Below are positions 45,302 through 54,348 of a DNA stretch of 64,000 nt, piece by piece (the stretch's first letter is position 1; every line of letters begins with the position of its first letter). Source of the stretch: Mariniflexile gromovii. GTDB lineage: Bacteria; Bacteroidota; Bacteroidia; Flavobacteriales; Flavobacteriaceae. Location of the stretch: positions 310,001-374,000 of the forward strand of contig NZ_JAGJCB010000003.1 in NCBI RefSeq assembly GCF_017814435.1, given 5' to 3'. The notes beneath the pieces are model-generated. The model had not been told where the DNA came from. It made no database searches and saw nothing but the letters and a program-made list of their open reading frames with translations. The position numbers and the translations under genes were made by a program.

Positions 45302-47212
45302 ATGAGAAAATTAAGCCAATTTGTATTACTGCTAGTAGGGATTATGGTTGTAAACATAACTACCGCCCAAAAAGCCGAAACACCACAAAACACATATGAT
45401 TTAGGGGCAAATATTAACGAAATGACACTTACAATAGGCGGCATATTAATTGCCGCAACTAATGAAGGATTAGTGGGTATAGACCCAAAACAAAGTGCCC
45501 CTGTTTTTACTTTTAACAACTTTGGGAAGTTAAAACCAGAAGAAACCGATTTTATTCCAGCATCACCATACATTGTGGTGTCGCAAGGAGCCGATTCCAA
45601 GTTTGCAGGACTTGCCAAAACAAAAAGGGCTGTTATAAACTACATCACAGGAAAAGTCATTTTCAATTCTGAAACCGATAATTGGAATCAAATTTATACC
45701 TGTAACATTGTATTGCCACAAAACAAATTGATAGTGAGCGGCATTCAAAAAGAAGGTGATAAGTTCGAAAAAATGACGCCAAAAGTAGCAGTGTACGATT
45801 TAAGCACACAAAAACTAGACTATAGTTTCTTTTTAGATAAACCAGGTAGAGTAGGTATCGCAAAAGATTTTAGTGTAACAGGTGTGCCTTTACTACTTAA
45901 AAGCATGTTAATTATACCAACCGCCCAAGGGTTAATTGCAAAATCGCATAAAGGTGATGATTTATGGGAGTGTAAAATTAAGGGCATTAACTGGATGGTT
46001 TCAGATGAAACTGAAAAGGAAATATACGGTTTTGAAACTACCACAAATGGAAAAAACACACGCATCCATAAAATAGGAAGCAACGGCGCAGAACTTTGGA
46101 AAGATGATAGAAAAGTACAAGGAAATGTGTCTAATTTTCAAATATTGCCACAAGGTTTAGCTGTGGTAAGCGATAAAAGTTCTGGAGGAAGTACAAGTGT
46201 GTTTGCCACTAGCGATGAGTCTGAAATTGCTTTCCTTAGCGCTTCAACAGGTGAAGATTTATGGGAGAAAGCCCCTAAAACAAAAGGTTATGTACAGCAT
46301 TTTTATGTTCAAGATGATGGGATTTTGTTCGGTATTCAGCAAGGAGGTATCAACAAAATTTCATTTGACGGAAAAACTTTGTTCAAAAAACCATTAAAAA
46401 CCGGTGAGAATATAATGGTTATGGCAGAATCGCCACAGGGTTTAATCTATATAACCAGTGAAGATGCCAATATTGTAGATTTAAAAACAGGCGATCAAGT
46501 ATGGAATAAGCCATTAAAATATAAAAATTCGGCAGCGGTAGCTTCAACTTTTGATAGCACTAAAAATAGGTATTTAATTGCTGCAGATGGAGAAATTTTT
46601 GCCATTGATGCTAACTCTGGAGATGTAACCGATTTTGCAAAAGTAAAGTTTGATGAAAAAGAAGTTGCAAATACCATGCAAATGCGAAATGGTAACATCT
46701 TTTTAAGTTCTTCTCAAAACTTAGCGTTATTGGAAAGTAACGGAAATGAAGTGTACCAAGGGTATTTCAAATCGCCTTCACAAAGTGGTTTTGTAAAAGT
46801 GCTTTCTGGAGCATTGGCAGTAGCATCAACAGGTTTGGCTATGGCGCATGCAGCTAAAGCAGGTATGAATAGAACCAATAGCTATGGAAGCGCTAACGAT
46901 TTAAGTAATTATAACGATTATGGTAAAGAAAACAAACGTGCTGCCGATATGTTTGCTTCTATTGGTGATGCTGCTTTTGATGTAATGTCAAAACGCTTTA
47001 AAGCAACAGCGGCTACCGAAAATGCACAATTTATTTTAACAAAGCTTGATGCTGGTGTTGGCTTGGTTAAAGTGAACAAAGATACCGGTAAAGTAGATAA
47101 AGAAATTGTACTAAAAGATAAAAAACCAGAATACCAAGTAGATGAGATTGCAGGTGTTTTATATTACAAAGCCAACGATAAAACAATATATGCTTATAAT
47201 CTTCAAAAATAA
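45302..47212 (+). CDS. PQQ-like beta-propeller repeat protein, exported
   Basis: The 636-residue protein has a signal peptide (ending TTAQ) and repeated strand patterns of the quinoprotein/WD type, each ending in a W-K or W-E-K motif (GKVIFNSETDNW, GDDLWECKIKG, GEDLWEKAPK, GDQVWNKPLK). These indicate an eight-bladed PQQ-like propeller without the cofactor residues of true dehydrogenases. A short Ala/Ser-rich segment near 505-560 interrupts the last blades. It is probably periplasmic, with a scaffold or binding role. It follows the two small-RNA candidates and ends in a strong terminator. Confidence 0.75.
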   Translation: MRKLSQFVLLLVGIMVVNITTAQKAETPQNTYDLGANINEMTLTIGGILIAATNEGLVGIDPKQSAPVFTFNNFGKLKPEETDFIPASPYIVVSQGADSKFAGLAKTKRAVINYITGKVIFNSETDNWNQIYTCNIVLPQNKLIVSGIQKEGDKFEKMTPKVAVYDLSTQKLDYSFFLDKPGRVGIAKDFSVTGVPLLLKSMLIIPTAQGLIAKSHKGDDLWECKIKGINWMVSDETEKEIYGFETTTNGKNTRIHKIGSNGAELWKDDRKVQGNVSNFQILPQGLAVVSDKSSGGSTSVFATSDESEIAFLSASTGEDLWEKAPKTKGYVQHFYVQDDGILFGIQQGGINKISFDGKTLFKKPLKTGENIMVMAESPQGLIYITSEDANIVDLKTGDQVWNKPLKYKNSAAVASTFDSTKNRYLIAADGEIFAIDANSGDVTDFAKVKFDEKEVANTMQMRNGNIFLSSSQNLALLESNGNEVYQGYFKSPSQSGFVKVLSGALAVASTGLAMAHAAKAGMNRTNSYGSANDLSNYNDYGKENKRAADMFASIGDAAFDVMSKRFKATAATENAQFILTKLDAGVGLVKVNKDTGKVDKEIVLKDKKPEYQVDEIAGVLYYKANDKTIYAYNLQK

Positions 47213-47234
47213 ATCTTGTTGTTGAGATTTGTTC

Positions 47235-47276
47235 GATTAGGCGTAATATACAACATTATTGCGCTTAATCTTTTTT
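47235..47276 (+). terminator. Terminator after beta-propeller gene
   Basis: A 14-bp stem with two G-T pairs (47235-47248 with 47257-47270) is followed by six Ts, 22 bp past the stop codon. Confidence 0.85.
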
Positions 47277-47464
47277 AATAACGTTTTATCGAAAAATTAA
47301 CAATGGTTTAAGTTATTAAGTTAAATTTATTATGCTATTAATCAGTTCATATCAAAAACATCAACTCGTAAAATCATTAAAAGGGATTCGCGGTTGGTGT
47401 TTTTTTTATGGGCTTATTAGAAGTTTCTATTCCTTTGGTTTAATCATTTTGTTTCTCAATCATC

Positions 47465-47749
47465 ATGTTTAGCAATCTATTTACTTTCGGAATTTTTTTG
47501 CTGGTTTTTGTTTTAATACTGTTCATTATTAAAACAATGTATCAAACTATATTTTTAAAAAGAATGGTCAATAAAACATATGCCAAATTGCAAGAAAAGA
47601 TAGGAAGAGAACAGTTTAAATTTCAGAGGAATAGCGAAAAAATTCGAATGTTAGAAGATTTACACGAATCATTATTCAATCGTCTTTTTAAGATAACAAG
47701 AGATATTATTCTAATGCAAAAGTTTATATTTGAAACACACATCAAGTAG
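47465..47749 (+). CDS. Small membrane-anchored coiled-coil protein
   Basis: The 94-residue protein has one N-terminal membrane helix (about 7-25) and a Lys/Glu/Arg-rich helical tail with heptad character (FLKRMVNKTYAKLQEKI to the end). It stops three bases before the TPR histidine kinase, so it is likely cotranscribed with it. I do not recognise the family. A role as accessory to the kinase is possible but only from position. Confidence 0.6.
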   Translation: MFSNLFTFGIFLLVFVLILFIIKTMYQTIFLKRMVNKTYAKLQEKIGREQFKFQRNSEKIRMLEDLHESLFNRLFKITRDIILMQKFIFETHIK

Positions 47750-47752
47750 TTT

Positions 47753-49843
47753 ATGAAGAAATTAATACTCTCAATATTTCTTATAATTTATAGTTTTTAT
47801 GGTTTTTGCCAAAGTTCGCAAAACAAAATAGACAGCTTAAAAACAATTTATACAACAAGCAAAATTTCTAAGGAAAAAGCCGAAGCTTTAAATAATTTAG
47901 TCGATCAGTATTTCGATAAAAACAAAGATTCTGCTGAGGTTTATATTTTAAAAACTTTGAAATTTACCGAAGGCAAGAAAGGTTTAGAGCAAATACATAT
48001 TCACAGTTTGCTAAAATATGCCCAATTATTTATAGTTAAAGGCGATTATGACACTTCCACTTCATACTACAAAAAATCTTGGGAAAAGCTGAAAAACAAA
48101 TACGACTATTTTCTATATAATAAGTATTATGGCGATTTAGGGGTTTTGAATTTTTATAAAGGCGATTTTAAAGCAGCCTTATCCAATTTCGATAAAGCAC
48201 TTCAATTGGCTAAAAAGGAAAAAAATGAAGAAGACCAATTACGTTATTTAAACAACAAAGCATTGGCAATGTCCTATTTAGGGGAAGCAGAGGCGTCTTT
48301 GGATGTTCATGAAGAAGCCATAAAACTTGCCGAAAAATTAAATGATTCTACCGCCTTGGGTAAATCGTTCAATAACATTGGTTTGATTTACGAGGACATG
48401 AAAGAATACGAAAAAGCTTTGGAGTTTTATTTGCAGTCCTTAAAAATTAAGCAAAATAGTACCAGTAAAATAGATATAGCCAATAGTTTGTACAACGTTG
48501 CGGGTATGTACAAAGAAATAGGTGAAAAGAATAATGATACGCTGTATTATGCTAAGGCAGAAAAGCATTATCGATTGGCCGAAGAAAAAGCCAAAGAGGT
48601 TAATTACGGAAAAGTAATCCTATTTTCAAAAGCAGGTATGGCACAATTGGCAACTGTTAGAAATCAACCTCAAAAAGCGATTGAAATTTATAAATCGGTC
48701 TTGGATGAAGCCGAAAAAGCAAACGATAGCCAAACACTTAGGGTAACCTATCTTAATTTGGGTGTGAATTATTCAAAATTAAATAATCTTGTTAATGCAG
48801 AAAATTATTTCTTAAAGGCATTACCGTTAATAATTAAAGCTGAAAACCCATCGGATATTGCTAGTATTTACAAAAACCTTGCGGCTCTTTACAGTAAAAA
48901 ACACGATTATGAGAAGGCTTATAATTATTTAAACAAACAATATGAGGTAGAACAGGAACACTCAAAAAACTCATTGAAAGATAAAATATCGGAGTTTGAG
49001 ATTAAATATGAAACCGAAAAAAAGGAAAAAGAAATCTTGTCGCAACGGGCAAACATTGCAGAAAAAGAGCTTCATCTCAATCAAAAAAACACACAAATTA
49101 TTGGCTTAGTAATTTTAGCTTGCGTTGTTGCTGTTTTGGGCTATTTGCTTTACAATCAGCAAAAATTAAAAAATCAGCAACTTAAAAAAGAAAGTGAGTT
49201 GAAAGAGGCTTTAATTAAAATTGAAAGTCAAAATAAATTGCAAGAACAGCGTCTTACCATCTCAAGGGATTTGCACGATAATATTGGGGCGCAACTCACC
49301 TTCATTATTTCGTCTATTGATAATTTGCAATACGGATTTAAAATGACCAACGAGAAGCTAACCAATAAACTTTCAAGCATAAGTGCTTTCACAAAAGAAA
49401 CTATTTATGAGTTGCGCGATACTATTTGGGCCATGAATAAAAGCGAAATTTCTTTTGAAGACTTACAGGTTAGAATTTCAAATTTTGTAGATAAAGCCAA
49501 TAGCGTTTCAAAAGACACCACGTTTGAATTTGATTTGGATCCACAAATAACAAAAGAAACCGTTTTCACGTCCATTCAAGGTATGAATATATACCGGATT
49601 ATTCAAGAAGCTGTAAATAATGCATTAAAATATTCCGAAGCTAAAAACATTCAAGTAACGTTTCAAAAACTAGAAAATAAATTTCAAATTAGGGTGACCG
49701 ATGATGGGAAAGGTTTTGATTTGAAAACAGTTGAATTGGGTAACGGACTTAATAATATTAAAAAACGGGCCACCGAGATAGGGGCAACTTTAAACATTGC
49801 GAGTCAATTAGGAGAAGGCACGACCATTCAGTTAGAAGTATAA
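47753..49843 (+). CDS. TPR-domain sensor histidine kinase (NarL-type, HisKA_3)
   Basis: The 696-residue protein has a signal peptide, about seven tetratricopeptide repeats (YGDLGVLNFYKGDFKAALSNFDKAL, NNIGLIYEDMKEYEKALEFYLQSL and others) up to residue 410, a coiled coil, one membrane helix near 450-470, and a HisKA_3 domain (LTISRDLHDNIGAQL with the phospho-histidine). A HATPase domain follows (IIQEAVNNALKYSEA, DDGKGF, GNGLNNIKKRA). This layout is a large family in Bacteroidetes. The partner regulator follows after 16 bp. The ligand is unknown. Confidence 0.93.
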   Translation: MKKLILSIFLIIYSFYGFCQSSQNKIDSLKTIYTTSKISKEKAEALNNLVDQYFDKNKDSAEVYILKTLKFTEGKKGLEQIHIHSLLKYAQLFIVKGDYDTSTSYYKKSWEKLKNKYDYFLYNKYYGDLGVLNFYKGDFKAALSNFDKALQLAKKEKNEEDQLRYLNNKALAMSYLGEAEASLDVHEEAIKLAEKLNDSTALGKSFNNIGLIYEDMKEYEKALEFYLQSLKIKQNSTSKIDIANSLYNVAGMYKEIGEKNNDTLYYAKAEKHYRLAEEKAKEVNYGKVILFSKAGMAQLATVRNQPQKAIEIYKSVLDEAEKANDSQTLRVTYLNLGVNYSKLNNLVNAENYFLKALPLIIKAENPSDIASIYKNLAALYSKKHDYEKAYNYLNKQYEVEQEHSKNSLKDKISEFEIKYETEKKEKEILSQRANIAEKELHLNQKNTQIIGLVILACVVAVLGYLLYNQQKLKNQQLKKESELKEALIKIESQNKLQEQRLTISRDLHDNIGAQLTFIISSIDNLQYGFKMTNEKLTNKLSSISAFTKETIYELRDTIWAMNKSEISFEDLQVRISNFVDKANSVSKDTTFEFDLDPQITKETVFTSIQGMNIYRIIQEAVNNALKYSEAKNIQVTFQKLENKFQIRVTDDGKGFDLKTVELGNGLNNIKKRATEIGATLNIASQLGEGTTIQLEV

Positions 49844-49859
49844 TTTAATAACACAACCC

Positions 49860-50510
49860 ATGAATATTAAAATAGCCATTGCAGACGACAACACCTTTTT
49901 AATAAGTACTGTAAAGGAAAAATTATCTTTTTTTGAAGACTTAAACGTGAAGTTTTCGGCTATAAATGGCTCTGATTTGTTGTGTAAACTTGAAGAAAAC
50001 CACAACCTCGATTTAATTTTAATGGATATTGAAATGCCTGTTTTAAACGGTATTGAAACCACCGAAATTGTCAAGCAAAAATACCCACATATTAAAATAA
50101 TTATGCTCACGGTTTTTGATAACGACGAAAACATATTCAACGCCATAAAAGCAGGAGCCGATGGTTATTTGTTGAAAGAAATAAATGCTAAAGATTTACA
50201 TGATGGCATCACAGAAACCCTAAACGGTGGTGCTGCCATGAATCCTTCAATAGCATTAAAAACACTAAAACTATTAAGGAACCCTATAGATTTTAACTAT
50301 AAAGACGTTCAAGAAGATATTAAACTTTCTGAAAGGGAAATTCAGGTTTTAGAGCAATTAAGCAAAGGTTTGAGCTATAATGTTATTGCCGAAAACCTTA
50401 TTTTGTCACCTGGTACTATTAGAAAGCATATTGAAAATATCTACAAAAAGCTACAGGTGCACAACAAACTGGAAGCGGTAGAGAAAGCCAAAAAAAATAA
50501 TTTAATATAA
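49860..50510 (+). CDS. NarL/LuxR-family response regulator
   Basis: The 216-residue protein has a receiver domain (IAIADDNTFL, LILMDIEMPVLNG with the phospho-aspartate, LTVFDND, GYLLKE) and a C-terminal LuxR helix-turn-helix (LSEREIQVLEQLSKGLSYNVIAENLILSPGTIRKHIENIY). It pairs with the TPR kinase upstream, and a hairpin terminator follows. Confidence 0.95.
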   Translation: MNIKIAIADDNTFLISTVKEKLSFFEDLNVKFSAINGSDLLCKLEENHNLDLILMDIEMPVLNGIETTEIVKQKYPHIKIIMLTVFDNDENIFNAIKAGADGYLLKEINAKDLHDGITETLNGGAAMNPSIALKTLKLLRNPIDFNYKDVQEDIKLSEREIQVLEQLSKGLSYNVIAENLILSPGTIRKHIENIYKKLQVHNKLEAVEKAKKNNLI

Positions 50511-50588
50511 CCTATTGGTAACTTTCCGGTAATGCACAAAACGGAATTATACACTATTTTTGACCTGTTTAGAATTAGTTAAATTTAA

Positions 50589-50631
50589 CATTAGTTAGGG
50601 CTTCTCTGTCGAAGCAAACTAATGTTTTTTT
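50589..50631 (+). terminator. Terminator after LuxR-type regulator
   Basis: ACATTAGTT and AACTAATGT form the outer stem, GCTTC/GAAGC the inner one, with a small bulge and a T-run of seven from 50625. It ends the kinase/regulator operon before the DUF4230 gene. Confidence 0.75.
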
Positions 50632-50646
50632 ATTTACATTAGCACC

Positions 50647-51261
50647 ATGCGAAAAATTCTATTTGGTGTAATAGTTGTGGCTGCACTTCTATTCACGTTT
50701 AAACAGTGTGGTTCTAACAAAGAAGACAAAATTGTGCTTCAGGAAAGTTCTGCGCTTATTCAAGAGCAAATTAAAAATGTTGGAAAGTTGGTAGTCACCG
50801 AAGGTCATTTCAGTGAAGTTTTCAATTATAAAAATTCAAAAGAAATTCTAGGAAGCTTTTTCACTTCAGATAAAAAAGCACTGGTAGTGGTGAATGCCGA
50901 TGTGACCGTGGCTTACGATTTAAGTAAAATTGAATACAAAATTGATGAAGCCAATAAAACATTAATCATTTTAAGTATTCCAAAAGAAGAAATTAAAATA
51001 AGCCCAGATTTGAAGTATTATGATATTCAGGCAGATTATTTCAATCCGTTTGGAGCAGAGGATTATAATAATATTAAAGAAACCATCAAAAAATCGTTGG
51101 TTAAAAAGTTAGAAAAATCTGAAATTAAAGCAAACGCAAAGAATCGTTTAATTAGCGAACTATCAAAATTTTATATTTTAACCAATTCACTTGGTTGGAC
51201 GCTTAAATACAACGAAAATATTATTGAAAGTTCCAATCAGTTGGAAACTATTAAATTATAG
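50647..51261 (+). CDS. DUF4230 family protein, membrane-anchored
   Basis: The 204-residue protein has one N-terminal hydrophobic helix ending FKQCGS and the DUF4230 body with GKLVVTEGHFSEVFNYKNS, KKALVVVNADVTVAYDL and YFNPFGAEDYN. Its function is unknown. Anchoring outside the inner membrane is likely; whether C21 is a lipobox cysteine is unclear. Its 3' end overlaps the convergent rhodanese gene by six bases. Confidence 0.85.
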   Translation: MRKILFGVIVVAALLFTFKQCGSNKEDKIVLQESSALIQEQIKNVGKLVVTEGHFSEVFNYKNSKEILGSFFTSDKKALVVVNADVTVAYDLSKIEYKIDEANKTLIILSIPKEEIKISPDLKYYDIQADYFNPFGAEDYNNIKETIKKSLVKKLEKSEIKANAKNRLISELSKFYILTNSLGWTLKYNENIIESSNQLETIKL

Positions 51262-51561
51262 TTTGTTTTTCAAACGCGTCCAGCCACCACCATTAATAGC
51301 TTCAATGCCGTTGCTTTTTAAAATACTGGCAGCACTACCTGAACGCATACCGCTGGCACAACAGGTAATAACGGGTTTGTTTAGTTTTTTAATGTCGTTA
51401 ATTTTTGAAGCAATAGTTTGTAAAGGAATGTTTTTGGAACCCTTAATATTGCCTTGTTGATATTCACCCGTAGTTCTCACATCTATTATAATGGCACCTC
51501 TTGTTTGAAATTCCTTAATTTTGTCCTGTTTGTTTCCAAATAGAAAATCTAATAATCCCAT
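51256..51561 (-). CDS. Rhodanese-like domain protein
   Basis: The 101-residue single rhodanese domain has GAIIIDVRTTGEYQQGNIKGSKNIPL and an active-site loop TCCASGMRSGSAA. The catalytic cysteine is in the usual C-x-x-G-x-R context, and the preceding Cys is an extra one. It is cytosolic with an N-terminal helix (LLDFLFG). Such small rhodaneses move sulfane sulfur or dispose of thiosulfate, and the acceptor is unknown. It is convergent with DUF4230. Confidence 0.9.
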   Translation of the reverse strand: MGLLDFLFGNKQDKIKEFQTRGAIIIDVRTTGEYQQGNIKGSKNIPLQTIASKINDIKKLNKPVITCCASGMRSGSAASILKSNGIEAINGGGWTRLKNKL

Positions 51562-51685
51562 AATTTTAATTTTTTCACAAATTACTTTAAATTTTCTTAT
51601 AACAACGGTAACATAAGTTACTTATCCAGTCATCAAAAATTTATGTATATTCAGCCTTTTAAAAATCACGTCAAATTATTATAAA

Positions 51686-52438
51686 ATGAATGTACCTTAC
51701 GTTACGTTAAACATTAAAAATAGTGTTGGTTATATTGAGTTTTTTCATCCAAATAGAAACTCCATGCCAAGTGATATTTTAATAAAATTAAAGGACACTA
51801 TTGAAGAAGCTGGCAATAACAAATCTATAAATGTTATCGTATTGCAAAGCGGAGGTGATAGAACTTTTTGCGCAGGTGCAAGTTTTAATGAAGTGATGGC
51901 GGTTAGTAATGCCGAAGAAGGTAAAACTTTTTTTTCAGGGTTTGCCAATGTTATTAATGCCATGCGTACCTGCCCAAAACTTATTATTGGGCGTGTGCAA
52001 GGTAAAACAGTAGGTGGAGGTGTTGGTTTGGCGGCTGCAACCGATTATTGTTTAGCAACCAAATATGCCTCTATAAGGTTGAGTGAACTAAGTATTGGTA
52101 TTGGCCCTTTTGTTATAGAACCTGCGGTAACCAGAAAAATTGGGTTGGCAGCCATGTCTCAAATGACGATTGACGCTGAAACGTTTTTTTCTTCGGAATG
52201 GGCAAAAGAAAAAGGATTGTATGCCGATGTTTTTGAAACTGTAGAACTTTTAGACGGAGCCGTAAAAGAATTGGCCGAAAAATTAAGCGCTTACAACCCT
52301 GAAGCTTTAAAACAAATGAAAACCGTATTTTGGGAAGGTACCCAACATTGGGATGTACTTTTAACCGAACGTGCCGAAATTAGTGGCGCTTTGGTGTTAA
52401 GCAAGTTCACTAAAAAGACGTTAAAACGGTTTAGGTAG
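51686..52438 (+). CDS. Enoyl-CoA hydratase/isomerase family protein
   Basis: The 250-residue crotonase-fold protein has the two oxyanion-hole segments TFCAGASF and GKTVGGGVGLA, then RLSELSIGIGPFVIEPAV where the catalytic glutamates normally lie. The first Glu (SEL) is present, and the second position reads FVIEP, shifted from the usual pattern. It may act on an unsaturated acyl-CoA in leucine or aromatic breakdown. The aromatic amino acid hydroxylase gene is convergent next door, which fits but does not prove an aromatic route. Confidence 0.85.
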   Translation: MNVPYVTLNIKNSVGYIEFFHPNRNSMPSDILIKLKDTIEEAGNNKSINVIVLQSGGDRTFCAGASFNEVMAVSNAEEGKTFFSGFANVINAMRTCPKLIIGRVQGKTVGGGVGLAAATDYCLATKYASIRLSELSIGIGPFVIEPAVTRKIGLAAMSQMTIDAETFFSSEWAKEKGLYADVFETVELLDGAVKELAEKLSAYNPEALKQMKTVFWEGTQHWDVLLTERAEISGALVLSKFTKKTLKRFR

Positions 52439-52444
52439 TTTATT

Positions 52445-52485
52445 TTCTCTATTCTCTATTCTCTATTCTCTATTGTCTATTGCCA
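52445..52485. repeat. TATTCTC tandem heptamer repeat at convergent gene ends
   Basis: About five imperfect copies of CTCTATT fill the junction between the enoyl-CoA hydratase stop and the 3' end of the hydroxylase gene, running into the latter's last codons. Similar short repeats occur elsewhere in this window. Confidence 0.6.
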
Positions 52486-54235
52486 TCGATTTCTCAGCAA
52501 TAATTTTAAGTCCATCATCAATCAATCGGCCTACTTCGGGTTTATTTTGTTTTATGGTTTCTAAATGATTTATAATGGCATCGCAAAGTTTTGTTTCATT
52601 GCCAATAAACGCCAATTCATACAACTCTACAGGTAATAGCCAATCGTTAGGAAAGTCATCCATTAATTGTTCCAAAACTTTAGTTCTTGAAATGGTTTTA
52701 TTCTTGCCTTCACGGTAATCACGAACTTGTCCGTAAAGTGTTTGTAGCTTTAGTTGCTCGCTTGTTTTTTTAATGTGAATGGTTTTAGATGAAGGAACAT
52801 GCGTAATTAAATCGAAACTATTCAAATCGGCAGGTCCTGAAAATGCCGAAACAATATGTTTTCCAACCGCCATATCAAAAATGCCCCATTCTGGTTTAAA
52901 TAAAAAAGTATCATGATGTTTAACGGTGCAATTTTTAAAACTGATAAGGATTATTTTTCCTTGAAGATTGCGTTTCCCGGTAATGATCTCGCCTGAAACC
53001 GTAATGCCACCTTCAAACTCTAGTGTTACGGTTTTTTCTTCGTAAATATGGTAAGCACTTAAATCGCGCGGACTCATATCTTCAATAGCTAAATTGATGC
53101 CTTTTAATTTTCCAACGGGCGATCCAAACGCTTTTTCATGGGTGTTTGTGCCATGCCCTACCAGTTCTTTTTCTCGGTAAGCCAAAGCGGTTTTTCCAGT
53201 GGTTTGAAAATAAATAGGGTTTCCGTGGTCTTCAATAACTTTTGTAAAAACACCCGAAATTTGCAAGCCTGTACTCAATTCTATAGTTCCTAAAGCTTTA
53301 GATTGAATGAGCTTGTTAATACCCATAAGTCCACCTTTACGCAATGCCATCGTGTTAGCAAACTCTTCCAATACCAAACTTAAATGTGCAAAATCGGGCG
53401 TTACAAACAGCTGAGGTTGCGGTTTTGTAATGTCGAAGTTTTTAAAGGTAGCTTCTATATTATACGGTAGTTTTTTTACGGCATCGGTCATGCACCAAGC
53501 GCTTTCACCAATAGAGGACAACAAACCGGCGCCATAAATTTTCGGGTTTTCTAAAGTGCCAATCAAACCATATTCCACAGTCCACCAATGAAGGTTTCTA
53601 ATAAGCGCCATTTCACTGGGTTCACCCATGTTTTTTTGTAAATCTTCTACTTTTTTTTCTGCGGAAGCGATATCTGCTTGGTTGGAATTTGCTGCTTCTT
53701 TGATGATGGATAGATGCCTTACGGCTTCATAAAGTTCATAATCTTTGGCCGATGATATGGCTTTACAACCAATTTCACCAAACCTACGCAAATATTCGGC
53801 ATATTCCGGGTTTGCAATTATAGGGGCATGTCCTGCGCCTTCGTGAATGATATCGGGTGCGGGTGTGTATTCAATATGTTCGAGTTGCCTAATGTCACTC
53901 GCAATTACCAACACATTATACGCTTGAAATTCCATAAACGCATTTGGAGGAATGAATCCATCAACCGCTACGGCTGCCCAACCAATATCTTTTAAAATAC
54001 GGTTCATGCCATACATGTTCGGGATGCTATCAATAGAAATACCCGTTTGCTTCAACCCATCTATATACGATTTGTGAGCAACGTTTTTTAAAAAATCCAC
54101 GTTTTTACGCATCACATACCGCCAAACTGCTTGGTCTATAGCCGAATAATCTTCATAGTTTTGAGGCTTAATAAACTGTAATAAATGTTTAGGTAAGCGA
54201 TTTAAAATAGGATTTGATTCTATAGAATTAAGCAT
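52463..54235 (-). CDS. Aromatic amino acid hydroxylase (phenylalanine 4-monooxygenase-like), long form
   Basis: The 590-residue protein contains the iron-binding H-x4-H (H131 and H136 in IIHEGAGHAP) and the glutamate in HWWTVEYGLIG, so the non-heme iron and pterin site is intact. Typical bacterial PhhA is about 260-300 residues. Here about 300 further C-terminal residues of mixed composition follow (LQGKIILISFKNCTVKHHD and a helical end). It should convert phenylalanine to tyrosine with tetrahydropterin. The role of the extra domain is unknown. Its end overlaps the TATTCTC repeat. Confidence 0.92.
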   Translation of the reverse strand: MLNSIESNPILNRLPKHLLQFIKPQNYEDYSAIDQAVWRYVMRKNVDFLKNVAHKSYIDGLKQTGISIDSIPNMYGMNRILKDIGWAAVAVDGFIPPNAFMEFQAYNVLVIASDIRQLEHIEYTPAPDIIHEGAGHAPIIANPEYAEYLRRFGEIGCKAISSAKDYELYEAVRHLSIIKEAANSNQADIASAEKKVEDLQKNMGEPSEMALIRNLHWWTVEYGLIGTLENPKIYGAGLLSSIGESAWCMTDAVKKLPYNIEATFKNFDITKPQPQLFVTPDFAHLSLVLEEFANTMALRKGGLMGINKLIQSKALGTIELSTGLQISGVFTKVIEDHGNPIYFQTTGKTALAYREKELVGHGTNTHEKAFGSPVGKLKGINLAIEDMSPRDLSAYHIYEEKTVTLEFEGGITVSGEIITGKRNLQGKIILISFKNCTVKHHDTFLFKPEWGIFDMAVGKHIVSAFSGPADLNSFDLITHVPSSKTIHIKKTSEQLKLQTLYGQVRDYREGKNKTISRTKVLEQLMDDFPNDWLLPVELYELAFIGNETKLCDAIINHLETIKQNKPEVGRLIDDGLKIIAEKSMAIDNRE

Positions 54236-54307
54236 AAAACGTGATATAAAATGTGTTTAGTAAAAATACAAATTCTATATATAAGCTTTTATAAAGTGGT
54301 GTTAAAT

Positions 54308-54339
54308 AAAAAAAGCAACTTTTCAAAGTTGCTTTTTTT
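54308..54339. terminator. Bidirectional terminator between hydroxylase and DUF4136 genes
   Basis: GCAACTT/AAGTTGC with a TTCA loop is flanked by seven As on the left and seven Ts on the right. It ends 10 bp from the stop of the minus-strand DUF4136 gene. Confidence 0.85.
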
Positions 54340-54348
54340 ATAATGTTG

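Noticed and set aside
52445-52485. CRISPR-like array
   Set aside because: The units are contiguous 7-mers without spacers, so this is a simple tandem repeat.
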